Assembly (NCBI GenBank): GCA_004154925.1 | Contig: QJNS01000095.1 | Coordinates: 124,001-188,000 of the forward strand | Length of the DNA: 64,000 nt | Direction of reading: 5' to 3' | Source of the DNA: Monosporascus cannonballus | Lineage: Eukaryota > Ascomycota > Sordariomycetes > Xylariales | Part shown: piece by piece, positions 34,447 to 45,079 of the stretch | Layout: every line of letters begins with the position of its first letter | Numbering within the stretch: position 1 is the stretch's first letter | Position numbers and translations under genes: made by a program | The notes under the pieces: generated by a model | What the model saw: only the letters and a program-made list of their open reading frames with translations | The model's database searches: none | What the model was told of the DNA's origin: nothing

Positions 34447-36396
34447 CTAGAGATACTTCATCCGCCGCGCAATGAGCAATGCGACCACCGAGAAGGTGAC
34501 CAAGGACGCGAATATGACGAAGAACGGAATAAGCGAGTCCTCGGCATTCTGGAAAGGAACGTGGACGTTCATCCCAAACAAGCCGGTGATCACATTGAGC
34601 GGAACGATGATGGAGGCCAGGAAGGTGATCTTGGTTAATCCTTCGTTGGTCTTCGTCCCCTGAGCGATGCTGTCAATGGTCAGCTGGGCGAGATAATTGG
34701 CATGAGCACGAGACAGAATCTTTTCGAAGTGCGTGAGGTTCGTCATCATCGTCACAACATGGTCCTGAATGTCGCCCAGATACATTCCAATGTCCATCCG
34801 TGGGGTGACCTTATAGTTTTCGTTGCATCGCTTGGTGAAGCCCTTCAGCACATCGGCCTTGCCGCCAAGGATACGCATGAGTCCGAGGGTGTTTTTCCGG
34901 ACAGCTCCGATCCTCCGGAGGAATGTGTGCATGTCATCCGCCCGGGCAACGAAGACAGAGTCCTCGATGCCTTCGGTCTCAAGCTCAATCCTATGGATAG
35001 GCTTCGCAAACGAATCAACAATATTATCGCTAGTAAGGGCCATCAGCGATATCCGCAATAACCCCACATAGAGGGCAATTACTTACATCAAGGCATAGCA
35101 GATCCAATCGCTGCTGAGCGCAACGTAGTCCTTCAGCATAGCAATTCTCTTTCGGACCTGGGAGGCATGGCTGTTCGGCTCAAAGCTAAAGCTCAGCGTA
35201 CCCTCTCGGAACACAACAACGTATATATTGAAGGGTTCGTAGTCAACGCCGTGTTCCTCCTGGACGACGCTAAATGATCGGAAACTGGCGAAATAGTAGG
35301 ACGAGAAAAGCTCAATTTTCTCGCGCGCCTCCTGAGTGGTAATATCCTCGATTGTCAAAGGATGTACGCCGAAGGCCTTGCAGAGAGCACGAACCTCCTC
35401 CTCAGTCGGACTATTGATATTCAACCACCACACTCCGTCAGGCTCGTCAGCAGGTAATGAAAACAGGCCGCGCAGACTCTCGCCAGGAAGAACGAGATCA
35501 CCGAACTCAGCCGCATGTATGGTGGATTCCCAGGCAGACGAGAAGAAACTGAATCGGTTGGGATCGTCGGGCTCCTTCTCGGCGATACTTGGTCGCGCAT
35601 TGTTAACCCTTTGCGACACCTTCTCATCAATCTCCGAGGAACCCGAGGGCACATCGATGAAGTCCCCATTAGTCGTGACCATGGAGGAGCTGTTGAGCAA
35701 GGTGGAATGGTTAGGCTGCTGGTTTGTGAATACCTTAGGGGCTTTCTGGGCTTCGAGACTGGCTCTGCGTGCTACGTTTTCGGACGCCACGAAATTCTCC
35801 AACAAGTCGAAGTCGATATAGAGCCTGTCTCTATTTTGCTCATCTTGCAATGGGAAACAGACGTCCTCTTCAGCTGTCTTGTTTGTCCCCAGGCTTGCCA
35901 CATCATCGGCAGTGAACGTAGCAGGGCGACTGCGCGCAGTACGGTGACTATGGTGGCTGCGGATGCTGTGGCGGCTATCTGTCGAGCAAGTACGACATAG
36001 GCCATGTGGGTCTTCCTGTCTATCACCGCGGGGGTCTGAAACCGATAAAGCACGCTCGCGACGGCGGGCTTCGGCAAAAGCCTTGACCGAGTTGGGTGGA
36101 GAGATGTCACGTTCGTTACCAGAATTGAAAGTTGGACGGCGAGTGTGTGAAATGGTCGGAGACAAAGCCCCATCGTCCTCGTCGACAATAGCTTCCTCAA
36201 AATCTCTGACCCGAATCTCGATGGGCGAATGAACAACTTGGTGGTCTAAATGCTGGCGCGAGCCGTATAGAGTGTCGACGGTTCCACGGCGTGGGCGGTC
36301 GGGCCGCTGTGCAGAGATCTGATGGCGGTGGTCATCCAATTCGGGCACCGGGGTATCGTACCCCCTGTTAGAGGCGATTTCGTCGTGATCGGACAT
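34447..36396 (-). CDS. CorA-type magnesium transporter (Alr1/Mnr2 class)
   Basis: Mg2+ transporter of the CorA superfamily, 630 residues. Exons 36396-35087 and 35029-34447, with a 57-nt intron inside the codon for I in CYALIDNIVDSFAKPIHRIE. The long N-terminal about 300 residues are charged and Ser-rich, typical of fungal Alr1 or vacuolar Mnr2 proteins. The cytosolic domain follows (VWWLNINSPTEEEVRALCKA, FGVHPLTIEDITTQEAREK). Two C-terminal membrane helices lie at about 569-588 and 603-623. The pore signature GMN is at 589-591 (LFGMNVHVPFQ), and the tail is positive and short (RRMKYL). ATG 36396 is the first in frame. Plasma-membrane versus vacuolar location cannot be decided from the sequence. 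Confidence 0.94.
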
Positions 36397-38140
36397 CTTG
36401 GCGTTGGCGGTCTATTTATGAATACTTAGTAGCACTGAGGAAGGGATGTCACCAGCAGTGATCCTTTTTCGATGGCTTGATCGATGCAAATGTACGGCAC
36501 GTGGAAAATGCCTCCCGCGTTACGACTAAGGGAGGGCGCGCATGCTGGACGGAGACAGCCAGTCTGAAGTCATCCGAGAAGGAGCAGCAGGCGTGGCAGC
36601 ACGCCGACTGCAGGAAAATTATCCGACGAGCAGCTCAGTGTGGCGCGTAGATTGAGCCTAACTCAAATTCAGGCCAGGTCGATCTCGGTGGAAAGGGATG
36701 CTGATACGAGAGTTGCTGGATGTCAAAATAGCAAGGAGCGACGGTCCAGTTACGGGGGCTTCTTATCGACGCCGCTGTAGACCCAGAAGTCAGGGCCGAG
36801 AAGCGGGCGAGAAAAAGAGAACTGAACGCTAGTGAGGCCCGCCAACTTGGTGGTTTGTGACGACCTAGCGGTAGATGCCGCGGAGGAGAGCTGAAGATTC
36901 TCGAAGTGACGCCGTTAGATAATACCTTCAGGCAGAGAGGCGACCGATCGCGTCGAGACCCGAAACCGTCCTAGCTAGAATTATGGGTGACGGCAAGAAA
37001 GGAGCGCGAGATAGGTAGTACCGGACCGAGGTCGATAAGGTTGCTAGACGATTATGAATATATAGGTATATCGTCACTTGCTGAGGTGAGAGTGACGGGT
37101 AAGTAGCTGCGGCCTCGCGTATCACGAAGTATTGCTTCTGAAATGAAGGGGGAGTTGTTGACCTGATCAATTCCTTTTCTCCGAAAAGAATCAGGCTGTT
37201 CCAACGGTAAATACTACAGTGGAATCCGGAAACGAACCAGAAAAGGAAAACAAGCTGTGTGCTTTGTGATTTGTGATTGAATGCGCAAAATTTGCAGCAG
37301 TTGGGGTGGAGTGGGTGAAGATGGGAAAAAGGACGCAAGAAGAAGCTTTGGTTGAAAATTTTGGGGTTAGGACAAAGACGGCCAGGGTGCATGAAGTACT
37401 CGGAGGGTGAGACTGTACCTCCTTGAGTGTACCTTTGCTACAGTATGAAGCGAGAGATTTCGCACACAGCCACGTACTAGGGGGCGCGCTAGTAGGCGAC
37501 AAATTCAAAGTAAGGTCTACTAGGCACACTGTCCCGAAGGCCCAGCCAGCTATGGCTAGAGCTTTCGATGAAACAGCAGAGGGCCAATATTAAGGGGCGA
37601 GCTAAACAGATCCCTTTCAAGCATAACATAAATTTAGGCACCGCTGGCATACTACAGTAACTTAATTCTTTTTTTCAATATTCAAAGTGGATATAATGTA
37701 TAAATAATTTTGGTACGAGGCGGCGGAGGCTTGAGCACCTCGAGGCAAGCTAAAATATGCCTTCGAAGCCTCATATCGAGAACGTTATCATGCCGGTTCG
37801 CTGTCATCTGGCGAAGCGGCGATGGCAGCCCTTTTTGACAGCTGGAAGCTACTGTAAACACTTTCGCTCTCTATCATATCTACAGGCGTCTCCACATACG
37901 GCGCGGGAATATGCGCCGAGTGCCTGAATTTGGACAAACGATCCCTGACTCCCGAATGGTCCATTCCAGAAAGTGGATTACCTGGTCACTTCCAAGTGCA
38001 ACCTTTCCTTTGTAATAAGTTCTCTAGCGATAACAATAATCAGTTCAACTTCTACAGACCTCCTCAACGTACCAGAACCCTTTCTACCTCTGCCCCGTTT
38101 CGCATTGCCGCCCGCTCGGGCTCGCATCCAATTCCCTCCA
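36397..38140. other. Intergenic, 1.7 kb, divergent promoters
   Basis: Upstream of the transporter (-) and Spc1 (+). T/C-rich leader-like sequence on the minus strand at 36930-37390 produces a 154-codon open frame without domains, probably untranslated leader. ATATAATGTATAAATAAT near 37690-37708 could be a TATA region on the Spc1 side. Confidence 0.5.
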
Positions 38141-38630
38141 ATGGCGGAACAGATACTGGATCAAGTCAGGGACTTGGTCGACGCACAAATCGTTAGTCGC
38201 ATCTGTTTACTCCCCTTTGCCCCAGGCAAGGCGATGACCCGGCTAACGGATTATAACTTAAAGGACTTCGAGGGCCAGAAGCTAGCCGAGATCCTTGCGA
38301 CCGTTGCGCTCTCAGCAGTTGGGGTATGATATCACCATCCGCTTGATCGGCCGTGTGCAAGGGGGAGTATTTTCTACCGAGCTGTTACTGATCGCTGTCA
38401 TCGCCACCCCTTAGGTTGCGTCATTCCTCGTCGGTTTCATCCTCCAGGACATCGCTTTAGCCCTCAAGATTGGCCTCAGCGGCACGGCCCTTACGTTCTT
38501 GCTAGTCGTTCCTCCCTGGCCCTTCTTCAACAGACACAAGGTCGATTGGCTTCCCGTCGGCGGTGGGTCGGCCCTCACAAGTGCGCAGCAGAAAATAGTC
38601 ATAGACGAGAAGCTCTTTACCAAGCAATGA
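38141..38630 (+). CDS. SPC1: Signal peptidase complex subunit Spc1 (SPC12)
   Basis: Small ER membrane subunit of the signal peptidase complex, 108 residues. It is not catalytic; in yeast it shapes substrate choice. Exons 38141-38191, 38264-38323 and 38415-38630. Intron 1 (GTTAGT...AAAG, 72 nt) is a multiple of three and is open, so an unspliced frame exists; its removal gives DAQIDFEGQKLAEILATVAL. Two membrane spans form a hairpin: about residues 27-46 (AEILATVALSAVGVVASFLV region) and 53-72 (IGLSGTALTFLLVVPPWPF). The motif VVPPWPFFNRHKVDWLP is diagnostic. The ATG at 38141 starts MAEQILDQVRDLV, matching the family. Confidence 0.92.
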
Positions 38631-38892
38631 GTCTGTTCACCCCGGCTTTCATATAAGGTAGATGTGGGGGATGTGCCCAGGAGGCTGAGATGGCCACCTC
38701 ATAAATACACTCGATTCTTCAGCGCAGTAATTCAGCTTTGCAACCAACCGAGTGCCTTGTAGACCGAGGTGTTTTCATAGAAGCAGGCTGGCGCGGTGCT
38801 GCTTCTTGTGCGTGGCGACATGTGGCTGCCATAAGTAACCATGCTGCTCGTCTGCTTATCTTCCTCGACTTCTACCGCCTGACCTGTCCAAC

Positions 38893-39393
<501 letters not shown>

Positions 39394-40129
39394 TTTGCAG
39401 TGAGGCTTGGTGAAGCTGTCGTGGATATGAGTGTTCGGGTCGGAGCGCAAACGGCTCTAGCACTGGCTGAAATAGACGTCAAAATCTTGTCCAGTGACTA
39501 CTGTCGTGGTGGGGGTGGCGCTTATGGGTAGTGGTGAATGTGAACGGTGACGGTGTTGAAAAGAAAGATCATAGGTGTGATTGATTGTTGATTATGATGA
39601 CGGTTTGTACAAAGTACCTAGCACTGTGAACCTTTGGGGGCGGTGGGGCTCAGGTTCGGGTTGAAAAAAGGCTGAAGGGCAGACCAAGTACGAGCTCGCT
39701 CTAACGTATACAAAACTGTATATATTCCATATATTCCGTTATATACTTACCTAGAAAGTACAGTGCTTCTCACGGAGCTCTATTTGCACGCATACCTACT
39801 TACATCCATACAGATACCTGGGTAAGTGCATGCAGGCAGCCTGACGGATACCTGTCGACCTACACTAGTATATAGGTATATAGGTAGTTGCGCCGGTAGG
39901 TAGGCATGCGCCTTGCATATTAACGAGTTCCATGGTTATTTGATAAGCAGCCCAGTCAGGCTGCTATCTACTTGCCTCAGGTACGTGGAAGTTGGAATTG
40001 TCTATCTAGATGACATAAACTGCGAATAATGGGAAAGTAGACACCCAGACACCCTCTTACTTAAGTCCTTATAGGTTCAAAGGTTATGCCTCAGCAGGCG
40101 CTAGTCAAAATAAATGGCGCACTTACACC
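39394..40129. other. Intergenic, Rbx1 5' flank
   Basis: Rbx1 promoter side. It has clustered TACCTA/TAGGTA motifs and short TATA-like runs at 39718-39745 and 39868-39905. No gene. Confidence 0.5.
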
Positions 40130-41490
40130 AACTAGCCTCCAAATACACCTAAATCATGATGATTTCAAGCCTTCGTAATTCAACAATATCAATAACGATC
40201 ATATAATATTTTTGCATTATTATAAAAAGCGATATATCGCGATTACGGTAAATTTTTTTCCACCTTGATTCTTTAATTCCTTCCTCCTTTTTAAGCGCTG
40301 ATAAATACCGTTAATAGTACGGCTAAAGCTAAGCTTAGGAGGGCCAAAAAGCTTAATAATACTCTTAATATCGGCGTTTCAAATCGCCAACTTTTTAGGA
40401 TATTCGACGTTCCCGAAATTATAGGGAGGCGTTAAATAAAAAAAGATATTTCTAATATATTGCCTTAAGTCGAAAAAAAAAGGAAACATAAATTCGACAA
40501 AATATAAATCGAACTTATTAATTATTTTTATTACCATATATTTAACCTTTGGAATAATTACCGGCTAAGGTAATAAATTTTTACAAAAAAGGCCGGAACG
40601 AATTTTTAATATTTTACAAATATTTTTAAAAGGGCCTTTAAGCCGTTAAGGGTTTATATTTATTTCGAAACAAAAAAACTTAAACTTAATAATTCTATTA
40701 AAAATTACCGGGTAAAACGAGTTTAACAAAAGTTAACCGGTAATTATTAAAAGGACCCAAATTTTTTCGCGAAATTTATTTCTGAAAATGAAATATATTT
40801 CGGCTTTAAAAGGGACGACAGGAATAATATTTAAAAAAAAAGTTAAGGATTATAACGCGTAATAAACCGTCGCTAAATTTAACGTTATTATAAATCGGGA
40901 GTAACGCCGGTAGGAATAACGCCTTTAGCAAATATTTTATTATTATCCTCCTTTTGAATATTACGAACAGAAAGTTTATTACGTTATCGGATTAATAATT
41001 AAAGATAGCTGACAATTACTTTTTTTTGATACGAAATTAAAAACCCCCGTAAGAAAATAATTTTTTCAAAATATATCGAAATTATAAATCGGGCGATAAT
41101 TTTTGTAAAACTTTATTTCGGCCGTAAGGACCTGATTATATAACAAGATGGCGATATAAGTTATATGTCGAAAGTTACTAAGTAATGGCTTTAAAATAAA
41201 GGTTATATTGCTATTTAAAACGTTTACGATAATCCCGAAACGAACCCGATCGAAAGTATTATTAAGAAAGTTAAGTTTTATATTATGAACAACCTTTATA
41301 TTAATATACGGCAGTTTATAAGGCTAATTGAAATAAGGTGGGATATAATAAATAAAAGGCGGCAAAAGGTTATATTTAAATTTATAATATAATAATAGAA
41401 AAATATGATTCTTGGCGGAGGATAATATATAGCCTATTAAATTAACGCCTGAATTTATTATATAAAGTATTTTTAAAGGCTTTATCTTAA
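40130..41490 (+). mobile_element. RIP-degraded Tc1/mariner-class DNA transposon remnant
   Basis: An A+T-rich island with many stops. On the plus strand at about 41142-41355 a decayed transposase C-terminus can be read. SYMSKVTK, a stop, WL, a stop and NKGYIAI come first, followed by the altered proline motif NPETNPIESIIKKVK (for the canonical SPDLNPIENxWxxxK), FYIMNNLYINIRQFIRLIE and IRWDII. The stops sit where Gln or Glu/Trp is expected in intact relatives. The remaining upstream part (40130-41140) should hold the N-terminal DNA-binding region but is too decayed to read. I could not define terminal repeats or target-site duplication, so the ends are approximate. Confidence 0.65.
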
Positions 41491-42360
41491 TCGTATTTCA
41501 AATAACCCTTGTTATCTCTTAAGCTATATGCAAATTGCATGGAATTTTGGAGGGTGGGGCGGTTGGGTGCGCCATTTATTTTGACTAGCGCCTGCTCAGG
41601 CATAATATTTATATCCTGTTCTAAATACCTACCTACCTACCTAACTATCACCTACTACGTACCTAGCATACTGATGCACAGTCTAGCACCTAAGTCAAAA
41701 AGCGTAACAGAATTCAGTTCCGTTCCGGTTGTTCCTAACCCAAACATGTTCTGATGGAATCTTAGTGCTGGGAATACCTTCAATAACGCCAAGACCACAG
41801 GACTGAACGATCCACAAAACAACAAATAAATATGGACAGAAGATACCCGAAGCCAACACATCGCATATCAACAATACAATTAATATCCCATCGTTTACAC
41901 CAGTTGTACTCATGCTGGTTAGACTCGTACAAGCCTCCAGCCCATAATGCTGTTACGAAGTTAGCAGATGCGAATCGCAAGCCCATTAAATCAACGCCTA
42001 AGGAGACAAGACCCGTCCGCTTGGAGCCCAGCCTCCCCTTTCATTCATAGTGTCTCCGAGAGCCCTTCCCTTGTACTTTGTCTGGCCCCCCGCATTACGT
42101 CGCATCGACCAAGGAGCACTGGTGGTCTATTTGAACAACTCTTGCCTGTAATTACATTACATTGCACGCACGTCCATTACAATACAAGCATCTCGGAATG
42201 CATAGATGCCTCATCATTATTCTATCACGCTCTACCATCTACCTATTCCATCAGTTTCTCTTCTTAAGGAACCTTTGACCCGTGCTCAGCCAACTTCTAA
42301 CTTCTTCAACCTTTTCCCTAATTTACTTCCGACCGGATACATCTATGTCTTCGCGACACC
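41491..42360. other. Intergenic, 5' flank of the PNRC-motif gene
   Basis: No gene seen. It contains a CTAC/ACCT repeat cluster (41628-41665). The last 350 bases are T/C-rich, fitting a promoter and leader of the gene at 42361. Confidence 0.5.
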
Positions 42361-43656
42361 ATGACTCAATCTACTCAGCCCAAGAATACACCCGGCCGAC
42401 GTCGCCAGGGCCGCAACAATAACAACACCAACACCATCACCACCACCAACAACAACAGCAACCACAAGACGCCACAAAAAATGTACGCTTCCGAGAACGA
42501 CATCTTGTCGTACAAAAAGAACAGCCCTTATGCCAGTCCCTGCACCCCCCAGAGGCCTGGAGCGTCTGGAGGCGATCTGTCCCCGTTTCTGCAGACCGGC
42601 TCGACGAATCCAAAGCAACGCAACAAAAGCAATCGCAATCGCAATAAGCATGGAGGAGGAGGAGCTGAGTCACCGGGGCACCAGAAACAGAATCGTCCCA
42701 GTCCACCGATACTATCCCAGCAAGAATCTACTCCGGCTATTTTTGCTGGTTCTACGTTCCATGCTTCTCCTGCACCCTCGGCCCTACCGATGCCCAGTTT
42801 CTTCGCCAGGTCTCACAGCGACTCACCCACTGTGAAGTCGACAATGGGCCCGGGCCAAGAACCTTCTCCGCCTTGCACCGACTCGGAAGATGCCCCGAGC
42901 CCCCCGCCTGTCCCGCGGGATGAGGAATCACCCCTCGAGTTCTTTTTCCGTGCGGACAGAGCCGAAAAGGCACGAAGTCATCGAGCGAACTCCGTCAATG
43001 CCGTCACTGCTCTTACCCCTGGCCCGTTTTCCTCGCCTCGTGATTCGCCCCAAAAACAGAACACCGTTCCTAGAGTGGCAACAGGCACTCAGGCAGGTAG
43101 GCATCCAGTTATTCCTCAGCGCAATACGGCCCCTGGAATATCGGCCAATGAACTCGACGGTACCCCAGGTCAGCCGCTTGGGCCAGCATTTTCTACTCCC
43201 TACCAGCAGCGCATTCGAGCCGCGCGCTCCGGCTCGGACACTACGCAGATTACGCCTACTCTGTCGCAGAAGCATGACATGGATCCTAGCGATGCCCTAA
43301 AGCGCTATCTTTTCCACGGGCAGTTGGACTCAAGTCCGCCGCTTGCATCGCCCAAACAACAGCAAGCCCTTCGCCGACGGCAATCGCCCAAGCACTTCCC
43401 GCCCCGCCAACAACCGCCTCAGAAGTCCCCGCAACAGCTTGTTTCCCAGCCGCCCAGCCCTCCCGAACAACAGATGCCCGAGCAGCAGTCACTACCCCGT
43501 GGTATGTTCCCGGCATCTGTGCTGGGGGATTACTCTTCGACTATTCGATCAAAAACGCCTGTGGAAGCTGTATCCACTTCTCCTCAACGACCCGATAACA
43601 TCATAACGATGGAAGATAGCCTCCGGCGGATGCTTAAGTTGAGTCCGTCGAACTAG
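42361..43656 (+). CDS. Proline-rich disordered protein with PNRC/Edc1-type decapping motif
   Basis: Single-exon protein of 431 residues, almost wholly disordered. It starts with an Asn/Thr/Lys-rich segment (residues 1-45), then alternates Pro, Ser, Gln and Arg. Residues about 123-148 read PAIFAGSTFHASPAPSALPM followed by PSFF. This is the pattern of the PNRC motif (aromatic-A-G-x-x-F-x-x-x-PxPSxLPxP) found in human PNRC2 and yeast Edc1/Edc2, which bind the Dcp1 EVH1 domain through the proline stretch and activate mRNA decapping. The C-terminus ends in a short helix (MEDSLRRMLKLSPSN) often seen in the fungal homologues. Function as a decapping activator is inferred from the motif. The ATG at 42361 follows a T/C-rich leader. 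Low-complexity composition makes the rest uninformative. Confidence 0.8.
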   Translation: MTQSTQPKNTPGRRRQGRNNNNTNTITTTNNNSNHKTPQKMYASENDILSYKKNSPYASPCTPQRPGASGGDLSPFLQTGSTNPKQRNKSNRNRNKHGGGGAESPGHQKQNRPSPPILSQQESTPAIFAGSTFHASPAPSALPMPSFFARSHSDSPTVKSTMGPGQEPSPPCTDSEDAPSPPPVPRDEESPLEFFFRADRAEKARSHRANSVNAVTALTPGPFSSPRDSPQKQNTVPRVATGTQAGRHPVIPQRNTAPGISANELDGTPGQPLGPAFSTPYQQRIRAARSGSDTTQITPTLSQKHDMDPSDALKRYLFHGQLDSSPPLASPKQQQALRRRQSPKHFPPRQQPPQKSPQQLVSQPPSPPEQQMPEQQSLPRGMFPASVLGDYSSTIRSKTPVEAVSTSPQRPDNIITMEDSLRRMLKLSPSN

Positions 43657-45079
43657 ATCATTCAATTGTGATGACGATCATACCTTCTATTTGGACGTTC
43701 CGCCCCAGGGTTGAAGGGTCGTCTTCGTCTCTCTCTTTCTCTCTGCCTTTCACTCTACTACACACATACGCACCACACGAGTCGCCCACCGCCATCCCTG
43801 GGTATCACCCATCACGACGTCCTTTCTATATACCAGGTACCTTTGGTGTCTACGGTCTCCTTCCAGTCCAAGAACAGAGCAGAGTAGCTACTGATGCCCA
43901 CGAAGGTGATGGTTATGCATTTTTGGTATTTAGATATCTTGTCGATACGAGCTAGTGTACAAGTTACATTCTTCTCATTTTATATTATCAATGTGCTACG
44001 GCGCCTGAGGTGTTGACGTTGTTCGTGGTCACTGCCACCGGCCGGACCTGCAACTCCTTCGAAAGTATTGGATGATGGGATTGCACGTCAGTGATTAGGT
44101 CTTCGAGGATTTGAAAGCGACATTGACATGGGCACAGAGTCGGGGAGTTTTGGGCTTTAGACGGAAGGGGAGCGACATATTTGGAGTTTAGGGCTGGCAA
44201 GATTCGGGAGGACGCGACATCAATAACCCTTTGCGCGTCTACATTGATGATGCAAGTCATACATGGCTTAGGTTGCCCACGGGCATCTTCGGACGATTGA
44301 CGAATCACCGGATTAGGGCATGCTGTGGACGACATTCAACCGATGGGCAACGGTAGGATTAGAATGGGCGTCTAACATAAAACAAAAATTTTCTGGTGAT
44401 ATATCACAGCACTTGTCTAGCGGCTTAGCTACGATAGACCTTGGCGGTTAATATCATAGGCCTTCGTGGTCTCATATATCACCAAGACGCACTTTTTCTC
44501 CCAAATGGCAACTTCAGTTGACGGACACCCGACTCACCCCGCGCAGCCTGGCCTGTGCTGGGTGAATGTCTATATCTCTAGCTAGAGTTTTTGGTTCAAT
44601 GTACATATCACCCTCGTCGTATTATGAAAGTAGGACTGATTTTGTTTCGAGTTATACGACGGGAAGGTAAGGGCTTGCTGAGAACGCGTGTGCCTATAAC
44701 AGTGTTATTCCAGTTGTGTGATGATGGCTGGCTGGTGGCTTCTCCTCCAAGTTTCCGGGGATCTTCTTATTCGGAAATATTGTGCACGCAAAATGCTGAC
44801 CCCGCCTCAGTAAATACTAAAACGAACGACATTTTGATGGGAACGGAGTGTGTATTGCTGAGGGTTTTGTCCTGATTCATAAATTTATGTTTTCGTCCAT
44901 ATAAGACCATCATATCACGTGATTACGTGTGTTTCCGTAGGCAACTGAAAACCCTAGTCCAACGCGTCCCCCAAGACATCAGTCTGTTTGACATCAATTC
45001 TGGAAGTTTATGTACACCAGCACATTGCCCCATTCGAAGCTTATCGCCCTCTATCCTCTAGCACACGCACACATAGGCA
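43657..45079. other. Intergenic between PNRC-motif gene and TDP1
   Basis: Mostly non-coding. It contains one possible small gene on the minus strand (listed separately at 43988-44335) and the TDP1 promoter. Confidence 0.5.
43988..44335 (-). CDS. Hypothetical 115-residue protein
   Basis: Not recognised. ATG at 44335, single exon, ends GAVAH. It has a CMTC pair and a CPCQC cluster (possible metal or disulfide sites) and a hydrophilic amphipathic C-terminal half; no membrane segment or signal peptide. The start context is weak (T at -3). It lies in 1.4 kb between two plus-strand genes. It may be real or chance. Confidence 0.3.
   Translation of the reverse strand: MSSTACPNPVIRQSSEDARGQPKPCMTCIINVDAQRVIDVASSRILPALNSKYVAPLPSKAQNSPTLCPCQCRFQILEDLITDVQSHHPILSKELQVRPVAVTTNNVNTSGAVAH

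Noticed and set aside
34177..36236. Plus-strand frames up to 161 codons
   Set aside because: Antisense shadows of the CorA-type transporter.
42343..43516. Several 70-115-codon minus-strand frames
   Set aside because: Antisense shadows of the low-complexity PNRC-motif gene.
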